From assembly GCA_041685115.1 (NCBI GenBank), contig JAWLGK010000016.1:1-64000 (forward strand): DNA of 64,000 bases, in the 5' to 3' direction. Below are positions 8,714 through 17,500 of the stretch, in pieces. Source of the DNA: JALOAT01 sp041685115. GTDB lineage: Bacteria; Pseudomonadota; Gammaproteobacteria; Thiohalomonadales; Thiohalomonadaceae. Positions within the stretch are counted from its first letter, which is position 1. Each line of letters starts with the position of its first letter. Made by a program: the position numbers and the translations under genes. The notes beneath the pieces were generated by a model. It saw nothing but the letters and a program-made list of their open reading frames with translations. It was not told the origin of the DNA and did not search any database.

Positions 8714-9667
8714 TTATTTGAGGCCGATCTCGCTGAGCAGTTGCTCACGATCCATGTCGGCCAACGACAGCGCGGCGCTGCGCAGGGCCGCGTCATAACT
8801 GGTGACCGAACTGCCGCTCAGCTGGTAGGACTGCCGCTTCAGGACCGTCCCATCGTTCTCCCTGGTGGCGACCTTGAGCTGGACTTCCACGTTCTTTGAG
8901 CCGAACAACTCGCGCTGGTTGACGCGCCCAGAGAGTTCGATCACACCATCCGCGCCGCCCGGGCCGGTGGTCGCGATATCCGCCTCGGCGAGCAAGCGCT
9001 CGAATTCCTCTGCGACCGGCTGCAATTCGCCACTGGCCTTGACGTGCACCTTGAGCGCACCCATCAACTTGGTGGCGCGGTCCGAAATGCCGCGGTATTC
9101 GTTCAAGGCGGCGGTGGCTTCGAAATCCGGGTCGGCCGATTGCAGCACCAGCGCGAGGGCCACGGCCTCGTCGATCTGAGGAAGCAGGGCGCGGTAACCG
9201 AGCGCCCGCTTGAGCGGAGAACCGCTGTCGGCGTCCTTCGCGGCGCTGCGCAACCCGGCATTGGTCTGATCGAGCTTGAGCTGCGTGTTGCGGATGAAGG
9301 ACTGACGCTTCATCTGCACCAGCGTGTAAAACCCGCCTTTGTGCGGCACCGACTCGGTGGTGCGGTAGTCGTACAGCTGGATGTCGCGGATGCGGGTCTG
9401 CACGTTTTCGTTGAAGTAACGTGACACCTGCCGATCGCGGGAGGTCGCCCGGCTTTCAGACTGGCTGCTGATGCTCGTGCTGAGTTTGCCCGCGATGTTT
9501 TTCAGGGCATCTTTTTCGGCACGCTCGAGGTTGGAGCCCTCGCCGACGCCCCAGATGTACATCATGGTGTCCGCGGGCGGGGTGGTCACCCAGTCGGGAA
9601 GCGCAGTGGCGAGGGAAGGAACGGACAACAGCAGCGACAACAACAGGGATTTCCGTAGCAGGCTCAT
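8714..9667 (-). CDS. exported LPP20-family protein, first gene of the envelope operon
   Basis: 317 residues. A signal peptide ends near LATA (about 1-22), without a lipobox cysteine. LPDWVTTPP then YIWGVGEGSNLERAEKDAL is a clear LPP20 opening (about 23-60), followed by a coiled region and a second beta-rich domain (about 215-317). It heads the operon, 62 bp upstream of the CsgG-like gene. The putative binding site AGGAAGAAGTGAGT precedes the ATG. It is probably a periplasmic or outer-membrane scaffold; its exact role is unknown. Confidence 0.75.
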   Translation of the reverse strand: MSLLRKSLLLSLLLSVPSLATALPDWVTTPPADTMMYIWGVGEGSNLERAEKDALKNIAGKLSTSISSQSESRATSRDRQVSRYFNENVQTRIRDIQLYDYRTTESVPHKGGFYTLVQMKRQSFIRNTQLKLDQTNAGLRSAAKDADSGSPLKRALGYRALLPQIDEAVALALVLQSADPDFEATAALNEYRGISDRATKLMGALKVHVKASGELQPVAEEFERLLAEADIATTGPGGADGVIELSGRVNQRELFGSKNVEVQLKVATRENDGTVLKRQSYQLSGSSVTSYDAALRSAALSLADMDREQLLSEIGLK

Positions 9668-10042
9668 CGGGTACTCACTTCTTCCTTGTTCTCGCGGAAT
9701 GTGACCGGGTTCACTAAAAGTCGGGCGATGTTATCACCTCGTCTGTGAGTTGGGTACGGCGAAACTCAAGTGCCGGTCCGCCTCTGCACGGGGTTAGGAA
9801 ATTCCCTGAACTGGGCGCGTTTAGAGGCCGCTTGCGCCGCGGAGTGAAGAGGTCAACACACACCGTGTTTTCTGGTCATCCCGGCAACGGGGATTTCCGT
9901 CAGCCGGGGAAATATTCCGTTACCGTGGCCGATGTCATACCGTCACCCCGGCGAAGCCACAACTGCGCCGGTCACCGTAACGGGGCCCACGCGCTCCCCG
10001 GCTGGATGTTGTTACAATGCGCTGAATTCAGTGGGGGGACCA
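9668..10042. other. divergent intergenic region, no gene
   Basis: This 375-bp stretch lies between the divergent envelope operon and the beta-propeller gene. It contains degenerate copies of the GTCACCCCGGCGAAG-type repeat at about 9877-9960 and must hold promoters for both directions. I found no convincing -35/-10 pair. Open frames in it have no recognisable protein character. Confidence 0.6.
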
Positions 10043-11131
10043 ATGAAAACAACGACATCCATTCTGATCCTGGCCCTTGCGGCGCTGCTCGCCGGATGCG
10101 GCGCGCCCAAGATGGGCATGTACCGCGGCGGCCCGTCGCACGCGGGCGTGTATGAGGCCGCCGGCGTGCCGCAGCTCCAGGCCGTGCACTGGAAGTTCGC
10201 CACCGGCAGTCCCATCAACACCTCGCCCACGGTGTTCAACGGCGTGGCCTACGTAGGCAATCAGGAAGGCTACGTGTTCGCGGTCGCCGCCGAAGATGGC
10301 CGCGAACGCTGGCGCTTCAAGACCGGCAACGCGGTGGGCGGCGCGCCCGTGGTCACCGAGACCCACGCCTACGTCAGCAGTCAGGACGGCCACCTCTATG
10401 CCCTCGATGTACACACCGGGCAACCCGTGTGGGACTACACGGCAGGCGCGGCGCTCACCACCGCGCCGGTGTTGGTGAACGGGCGTCTCTATGTGGGCGC
10501 CACCGATGGACACCTGCACGCCGTGGACACGGCCACCGGCCGCGCGCTCTGGCGCGTGCGCGTGGGCGGCACCATCTACGCCTCACCCGCGGTGCACGGG
10601 GATCGGGTGGTGTTCGGCGCCGACGACGGTTATCTGTATGCGCTGCGCACCGATGACGGCCAGGAGCGCTGGCGCTTCCGCACCCGTAACGCGGTGCAGG
10701 CCGCGCCGGCCCTGACCGAAACGGTCGCGCTGGTGGGCAGCCGTGATCACACGCTGTATGCCGTTGACATGCAGACCGGGCAGACCGTGTGGCGGCGCCA
10801 GTTCAACGGCCCCATGCAGAGCGCACCCGCGCTAGTGGACAACCTGGTGATCTTCGGCAGCAACGACGGTTATGTGTACGCGGCGGACCTGGCTTCGGGG
10901 GCACAGCGCTGGAAATTCCGTACCCGCGACTGGGTCGCCGCCGGCCCGGCGGTGGCGGATGACCTGGTCTACGTGGGCAGCTACGACCGCCATGTGTACG
11001 CGCTGAACCTGCGCGACGGCACGGCGCGCTGGAACTTCCGCACCGATGGCGCCGTGGCGGCCGCGCCGGTGGTCGATGGCAAGTTGGTGTATTTCGGCAG
11101 CATGGACGGGCACCTGTACGCGGTGAAGTGA
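10043..11131 (+). CDS. lipoprotein with an eight-blade PQQ-type beta-propeller
   Basis: 362 residues with lipobox LLAGC, giving lipidated Cys19. Eight repeats start at Trp50, 90, 130, 170, 210, 250, 290 and 330, spaced exactly 40 residues apart. Each has the W-x-F-x-T...YVG..DG.LYA.D..TG pattern of PQQ-like (PF13360-type) blades. This is the fold of BamB, but bamB normally sits beside der or hisS and has less regular repeats, so BamB is not claimed. PQQ-dehydrogenase catalytic residues are absent. It is likely an envelope scaffold or protein-interaction platform. A GGGGGGA tract precedes the ATG. A strong terminator follows. Confidence 0.8.
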   Translation: MKTTTSILILALAALLAGCGAPKMGMYRGGPSHAGVYEAAGVPQLQAVHWKFATGSPINTSPTVFNGVAYVGNQEGYVFAVAAEDGRERWRFKTGNAVGGAPVVTETHAYVSSQDGHLYALDVHTGQPVWDYTAGAALTTAPVLVNGRLYVGATDGHLHAVDTATGRALWRVRVGGTIYASPAVHGDRVVFGADDGYLYALRTDDGQERWRFRTRNAVQAAPALTETVALVGSRDHTLYAVDMQTGQTVWRRQFNGPMQSAPALVDNLVIFGSNDGYVYAADLASGAQRWKFRTRDWVAAGPAVADDLVYVGSYDRHVYALNLRDGTARWNFRTDGAVAAAPVVDGKLVYFGSMDGHLYAVK

Positions 11132-11152
11132 CGCGTTGCGTCCCCGGCCGAG

Positions 11153-11183
11153 AAAACGGGCGTCAGTGACGCCCGTTTTTTTT
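11153..11183 (+). terminator. rho-independent terminator after the propeller gene
   Basis: The stem ACGGGCGTC/GACGCCCGT (9 bp, loop AGT) at 11156-11176 is followed by eight T residues. It lies 22 bp after the stop codon. Confidence 0.9.
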
Positions 11184-11466
11184 GGCTGGGGGAGTGAAGA
11201 CCGTGAGGGTCCAGCGCGCGATCTTGCGGCCCGGTTCGCGAAAAAGCGGCCGGCGCCGCGCGATGCTGTTGCCTCTCCCGGACGTCGTCCTGCTCCGCCG
11301 GAAAGCCCCGGCCCACGCGGCGGCATGGACCCCGGCCTCCGCCGCCTCCGCCGATATGACGGCGCGACGCCCTCCTGTCCGAGATCCCTGCCACGGCGCG
11401 GCACAACGGCGACGGAACCTCCCCATGCGACGGGTGTTCAAAGCAGAGGCTTAGCGGAGGAAGGGC

Positions 11467-14415
11467 ATGGCGGCCGGGCAGACCCGATCAGAAACCAGCA
11501 CCGACCCGATGACGCTGTGGCGGGATTTCAACCAAACCCTCGCCGCGTGCGCCAAACAGGTTGACGCATTCCACCTTACCTTGCAGGCGGCGCAAAAACT
11601 CGGTGCCGTGAAGGGAGCGATCTGCATGGCCGATCCGGCCCTGCAGGGCAAGCTGGTGGTGCGTCTCAGCCTGGGCTTCGAAGGTGCTAGCAACAAGGTC
11701 CTCGCCGCGAGCGCCCCGGGACGCACCGCCGCGCTCGAGGCCTTCGCGCGTGACCAAATGCTGGTGGTGCCCGACTATGCGGCGTCGGACTATTCCCCCA
11801 CCGCGCTCGAGGCCCATCATGGTGTCACCGGCGCCGTCTACCTGCCCATCCGTACCCGCCGCAAGGGCGTGCAGGGCGTGCTGCTTGCCGTGTCTGCGCC
11901 TGGCAAGAGTTTCGCCACCGCTACCCTGGCGCTGCTCGAACACATGGCCTCCGCCCTGGGCACGAGCCTGGAGCGTCTGACAGGCAGTAAGCCCTTCGTG
12001 CTGGCCAGCCCCACCGAGCCCGCCGAGCTCCCCGCCGGCCTGTTCGAGGCCTTCCGCCAATGCCTGAACACCGACGACATCGAGACGCTCTCTGCGGCCA
12101 CACTGGAGCAGTGCCGCCGCTTCACGGGCAGCGATCTTGGCTTCGTGGGCTACGTGGACCCGGCCACCGGCTACCTCAATTGCCCGACCATGACCCGCGA
12201 CATCTTTGCCCAGTGCAAGGTGGCCGGCAAGACCGTGGTATTCGAGAAGGCGGGCGGGCTGGGCGGCTGGGTGCTGGACCAGAAGGCGCCGCTCATCGCC
12301 AATGACCCGCCTGCCCACCCGGCCAGCGTGGGCACGCCGCCCGGCCATCTGCCCATCCGCCGGTTCATGGGCGTGCCGTGTTTCTCGCAGGCGCGCGTCA
12401 TGGGGATGATCGCCCTGGCCAACAAGGACAGCGACTATACGGGCCACGACCTGCGCATCGTCAGCACCTTTGCGGACATCTACGCGGCGGCCGTGGCACG
12501 CTTTCTTTCCGAGCATGAACTCACCGCCTCACGCAACCGGCTCGCCTCGCTCTACGACACCGCGCCGTGCGGCTATCAGACGCTCGCTCCCGACGGTCTG
12601 GTCATCGAGGCCAACGACACGGCCCTGCGCATGCTCGCCCGGCCACGCGAGGAGGTGATCGGCCGGCTCAACATCACCGACCTGCTCACCACCACCGGCC
12701 AGGCCCTGCTGGCCGAACAAATCAGGGCGCTCGACGCCCACGAGGCGGTCGCACCGGTGGAACTGCATCTGCGGCGCACCGACGGCGTGCGCCTGCCGGT
12801 GCTTCATTCCGTCAGCGCCGCACGCGACGAGCGCGGCTTCGTGCAGCAGGTCCGCTGCACGCTGGTGGATATCAGCCTGCGCAAGGCGCTGCGGGAGACG
12901 CGTGATTACCTGGAAACGCTGTTCAAGCATTCCGCCTCCCCTATCATCGTCTGGGATTCGCAGCTGGCGATCACCCGCTTCAACCAGGGCATCGAGCAGC
13001 TGACGGGCTATCGCAGCGACGAGGTGATGGGACAACCCCTCGCCGTACTGTTCCCCGAAGCGGAGCGCGACGTTCTCATGGAGCGCGTCGGCCAACTCCG
13101 TGCCGGCGGACGCTTCGAATCAGCCGAGCTGCCGATCCGCACCCGCAGCGGGGAACGCAAGACCGTGTTGTGGAATTCTTCGAACCTCTATGCGGAAACC
13201 GGTGAGTTGCTCGCCACCGTGATGCAGGGGGTCGACATCACCGAACGCAAGAACTACGAACTCGCCTTGCGCAAGACCAACCGCGCCCTCAAGACCCTCA
13301 GCCACGGCAACGAGATCCTGGTGCACGCCACCAGTGAAATGGAGTTATTGCAGGGTGTGTGCGACATCCTCGTGCAGGTGGGTGGCTATCGCCTCGCGTG
13401 GATCGGCTTTGCCGAGCATGACGCAGGCAAATCCGTGCGCATCATGGCGCGCGCCGGTGACGGCGCGGATTGCGTGGATCCGATCACCGTCACCTGGGAC
13501 GACAGCCCAAGCGGCTGCGGTCCCGACGGCATGGCCATCCGCAGCGGCAAGCCGCAGGTGGTTCAGGACATCCTCAACGATCCGCGTTTTCATCCGTGGC
13601 GCGCCCCGGCGCTGGAGCACGGCTATGCCTCCAACGCGGTGTTTCCCTTGAAGCACCAGGAGCGGATCATCGGCATTCTGGCGCTCTACGGCGGGCAGTC
13701 GCGGGATTTCGATGCGGACGAAATGCGCCTGCTTGAAGAACTCGCCAACGACGTGGCCTTCGGCATCGTGACCCTGCGCACCCATCAGGAGCACGCGGCA
13801 CTGGAACGCGAGCGCGAGCACTACCTGCAACGCCTGCGCGAAACCATGGAGGCCACCGTGCAGGCCGTCGCCGCCACCATCGAGAAACGCGATCCCTACA
13901 CGGCCGGACATCAGCAGCGAGTTGCGCGCCTGGCGGTGGCCATCGCCGCGCGCATGGGCTTGTCGTCGCAGCAGATCGAGGGTGTGCATTTCGGCGGGCT
14001 CATTCACGACATCGGCAAGATCTCCGTGCCGGCCGAGATCCTCAGCAAGCCCGGCACGCTCGGCGCATTGGAATTCCAGCTCATCAAGGCCCACGCCGAG
14101 GCCGGTCAGGAGATCCTCAAAGGTGTGAAGTTCCCCTGGCCCATCATCGACATGGTGGCCCAGCACCACGAGCGCATGGACGGCTCCGGCTACCCGCTCG
14201 GCCTCGCCGGCGAAGCCATCCGGCTGGAGGCGCGCATCATCGGCGTCGCCGATGTGGTCGAGGCCATGTCTTCTTTCCGCCCCTACCGCCCGGCGCTCGG
14301 CATGGACAGTGCCATGGCCGAGATCACCGAACGGTCCGGCACCCTCTACGATGCCGACGTGGTCGCCGCCTGCCTGCACGTGCTGCACAGCGGGTTCCGT
14401 TTCGACGAGCCGTAA
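11467..14415 (+). CDS. cytosolic GAF-GAF-PAS-PAS-GAF-HD-GYP sensor phosphodiesterase
   Basis: 982 residues and no membrane segment. Approximate domain order: GAF 25-175, GAF 190-345, PAS 355-470, PAS 475-595, GAF 610-770 and HD-GYP 790-982. HD-GYP residues are intact: HDIGK with metal ligands at 847-848, HH at 900-901 and GYP at 908-910. The reaction expected of the family is hydrolysis of c-di-GMP to pGpG or GMP. GGAGG lies about 6 bp upstream of the ATG. It converges on two GGDEF-EAL receptor genes, making a local c-di-GMP cluster. The ligands of the five sensor domains are unknown. Confidence 0.9.
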   Translation: MAAGQTRSETSTDPMTLWRDFNQTLAACAKQVDAFHLTLQAAQKLGAVKGAICMADPALQGKLVVRLSLGFEGASNKVLAASAPGRTAALEAFARDQMLVVPDYAASDYSPTALEAHHGVTGAVYLPIRTRRKGVQGVLLAVSAPGKSFATATLALLEHMASALGTSLERLTGSKPFVLASPTEPAELPAGLFEAFRQCLNTDDIETLSAATLEQCRRFTGSDLGFVGYVDPATGYLNCPTMTRDIFAQCKVAGKTVVFEKAGGLGGWVLDQKAPLIANDPPAHPASVGTPPGHLPIRRFMGVPCFSQARVMGMIALANKDSDYTGHDLRIVSTFADIYAAAVARFLSEHELTASRNRLASLYDTAPCGYQTLAPDGLVIEANDTALRMLARPREEVIGRLNITDLLTTTGQALLAEQIRALDAHEAVAPVELHLRRTDGVRLPVLHSVSAARDERGFVQQVRCTLVDISLRKALRETRDYLETLFKHSASPIIVWDSQLAITRFNQGIEQLTGYRSDEVMGQPLAVLFPEAERDVLMERVGQLRAGGRFESAELPIRTRSGERKTVLWNSSNLYAETGELLATVMQGVDITERKNYELALRKTNRALKTLSHGNEILVHATSEMELLQGVCDILVQVGGYRLAWIGFAEHDAGKSVRIMARAGDGADCVDPITVTWDDSPSGCGPDGMAIRSGKPQVVQDILNDPRFHPWRAPALEHGYASNAVFPLKHQERIIGILALYGGQSRDFDADEMRLLEELANDVAFGIVTLRTHQEHAALEREREHYLQRLRETMEATVQAVAATIEKRDPYTAGHQQRVARLAVAIAARMGLSSQQIEGVHFGGLIHDIGKISVPAEILSKPGTLGALEFQLIKAHAEAGQEILKGVKFPWPIIDMVAQHHERMDGSGYPLGLAGEAIRLEARIIGVADVVEAMSSFRPYRPALGMDSAMAEITERSGTLYDADVVAACLHVLHSGFRFDEP

Positions 14416-14552
14416 AGACATTCAACGCAGAGAACACAGAGCAGAAAGGTTTACACGTGGCAGTGATGCTGCGTGGATACTCCGCGAGAAAGACACGGAT
14501 ATTCGTCTGTGTTTTCTGCGTCTCTGCGCCTCTGTGATGGTGTGTTGCCTTT
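14416..14552. repeat. inverted repeat of the CGCAGAG family between convergent genes
   Basis: AACGCAGAGAACACAGAGCAG just after the HD-GYP stop pairs imperfectly with CTGCGTCTCTGCGCCTCTGTG near 14516. It could act as a bidirectional terminator, but it lacks a clear T tract. Confidence 0.6.
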
Positions 14553-14555
14553 TCC

Positions 14556-17500
14556 TCAGCCACGCGCCCGCCACCACGCCGTGAACGCATCCGCAGCGAG
14601 CGGCGGGGCGAAGTGGAAACCCTGCATCGCATCGCACCCGCAGACCTCCAGGCTCGCCACGTCCCCGTCGTTTTCGACGCCTTCCGCCACGATGCGCATG
14701 CCCAGGCGCCTGGCCAGGCCAATGATGGTGTCCGGTGCCGCACGGGCGTCCGGGTCGCGCGCGAAGCCCTGGACCAGCGACTTGTCCAGTTTGAGAGTGT
14801 CGATGGGAAGCTGCCGGAGCCAATTGAGACTGGCGTAGCCGCCGCCGAACCGGCCCACGGCGATGCTGAGCCCCGCGGCCTTCATCTCGCGCAGCGCCGC
14901 CATGCCCGCCTCGACATCACCGAGCAGGTCGTCTTCGGTGAACTCCGCCTCCAGGGCCCCGGGCTCGGTACAGGCACGCTCCAGCACCTCGCGGGCGTAT
15001 CGCGGCCAGTCCGCTCCACGCAGCTGTCCCGGCGACACGTTCACCGCCACACGCAGCGGCGGCAGGCCCGCCAACATCCAGGTGCGTTGCTGGTGACACG
15101 CCTCCTCCAGCACCCACTGGCCGATGGGTGCGATGAGGCCGGTTTCCTCCGCGAGGGACAGGAATTCCGCCGGCGCCAGCAGGCGGCCGTCGCAAGACCA
15201 GCGCAGCAGTGCCTCCACGCCCGTCACTTCGTGATTGTGTGCGCGGATCTGCGGTTGGTAGTGCAGCTCGAATTCCCTGCGCTCGACCGCACGGCGCAGG
15301 CGGTTCTCCAGCGACAGGCGTTCGCGCACGCGCTGGTTCACTTCCTCGGCACAGAACTGCACGTTGCCGTGCCCACGCCTCTTGGCCAGACGCAAGGCAG
15401 CGGCCGCGCTCTCGACGAGCTGTTCGGCCGTTTCCCCGTCGCCGGGCCACAAGGCGATGCCCACGCTGGCCGTGAGGCGGATCTCGGTGCCATCGAGCAG
15501 GAAGGCCTCGGCCAGCGACGCCATGAGCTTCGCCGCCACGCGCGCCGCGCCGTCGGGTGTCACAAGCGTGGGCAGCAGCACCAGGAAATCGTCGGCGCCA
15601 GACCGGCTAACCGTGTCGTCCTGGCGCACGGCGCGACGCAACCGGTCAGCCACCTCGACCAACAGCCGGTCGCCGAGGGCAAGTCCCAGGGCGTCGTTGA
15701 TGTTGCCGAAGCGGTCCAGGTCCACGCACAGCACCGCGAACACCGTGCCCGTGCGGCGCGCATGGGTGATGGCGCTGGCCACGCGGTCGTTGAACAGGGC
15801 GCGGCTGGGCAGCCCGGTGAGGGCGTCGTGGTAGGCCAGGTGACGGGCGCGTTCCTCCGCCTGCCGGCGCCCGCTGATGTCGCTGGCGACGATGACGTAG
15901 TGGCGCGGCAGCCCCGTGTCGTTGGTCACCGCCGAGAGGGTGAAGGCCATGGGGAAGGTCGTGCCGTCCTTGCGCCGCCCGATCACCTCGCCGCGCCAAC
16001 GCCCCACACGCCGCAGCGCCTCCCACAAAGGTGAATGCCGCCCATCGGCGGCGCCCTCCTCCAACACCTCGGGGACGCGGCCGAGGAGTTCGTCGGGCGC
16101 GAAGCCGGTCATCCGCGTGTAGGCCGGATTGGCTACAAGGGTGCGCCGCTGCGCGTCCGTGACCAGCACGGCCTCGTCGCTGACCTCGGCCACGGTCGCC
16201 CACAAGCGACTCTGCTCCTCGGCATGCCGTCGCGCGGTGACGTCCGAGAGCACGCCCGCTACGCGCAGGGGTTTGCCTTCCGGCCCGCGACGCACCACGC
16301 GGCCGCGCGCGAGCCCCCAGATCACGCGCCCGTCGCCGCAGTTCACCCGTGCCTCGGCCCGGAACAGCGGCGTGTCGCCGCGCAAGTGCTTTTCCAGGGC
16401 CGCACGTACCTCCGGCAGATCATCGGGATGGACGTATTGCTCCCAGACGCGGAAATCGCTGCCGAGCAGCTCCCGCGAACAGCCGAGCAGTGACGCCAGG
16501 CGATCGGAGTAGAAGGTCGCGCCCTCCTCCAGGTCGACGTCCCAGTAGCCGTCATCGGTGCCAGCCAGGACCAACTGCAGGCGCTCTTCGCTGCGCCGCA
16601 AGGCGTCGATCGCCGTAAGCCGTTCCGTGACGTCGTCCATCAGCACCACGATCTCGTCGGTGGGCAGGCGATAGACGTAGGATTCGCGCCAGCGCAGGGT
16701 CTCACCCTGGTGGTAATGGGGCGGGATGCGCTGCGGCTTGCCGGATGCCCACACGGCCGCCGCTACCGGGGCCAGACAGTGCGGCGCCCAGGGAAACACC
16801 GCCTCCACTTCCATGCCCTCGACATGCGCCCGGGATAGCCCTTCCATGCGTTCCGCCGCACCGTTCACGGCCTTGATGCGGAATTCACCCGCGTGGTTCG
16901 CCAGCACGAGCACGGCGCTCGCCATGTTTTCGAAAATGGCCTCGAACCGCATTTCGTTCACCCACACCTCACGCTCGATGGCGCGGCGCCGCTCTTCGTG
17001 GGCAATATTCTCCAGGGCGTAGCCGAGGTCCCCGGCCATTTCCTCGAACATCTCGATCATCTCCGGGTCGAAAGCCCCGCGCGCATGCGCATGGATGACG
17101 AGCACGGGGCCGACCTCACCCCGCACCCGCAGCCGGAACACTGCGAGGCTGCCGTGGCGCCCGCGCGTATTCGGCGCGTCACGCCCGTGGTCCGGCGCGT
17201 CGGCCGTTATGTCGTTGGAGTACGCCGACTCGCCGTTCGATACGCCCCGTGCGATCAGGGCGGCAGCGATCCTCAGTACCTCGGGCGGCGGCGACCCGTT
17301 GTCGCCTTCGCCGTGGAAGGCCACCACCTCCATCTGCGCGCGCTCGTCGCCCGGTCGCGCCACCCAGGCGGCATCGAAACCCGCCGTCTGCACGGCGATG
17401 CGACAGGCCTGCATGAGGAGGTCGTAGCGGTCGCGTCGATGGACGATGGCCGTGTTGGTCTGCACCAGCATCGCGTACAGCCGGTTAAGGCGCCGGATGT

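Noticed and set aside
5905..9667. Flagellar FlgO/FlgP/FlgT cluster
   Set aside because: LPP20 and FlgT-like features are suggestive, but no flagellar gene is adjacent and the operon continues into FecR and a cyclase.
9745..10155. Plus-strand open frame upstream of the propeller gene
   Set aside because: Reads through intergenic repeats and overlaps the lipoprotein start in another frame; no binding site.
10043..11131. Annotation as BamB
   Set aside because: Same fold, but no der/hisS context and unusually regular repeats; kept as a generic propeller lipoprotein.
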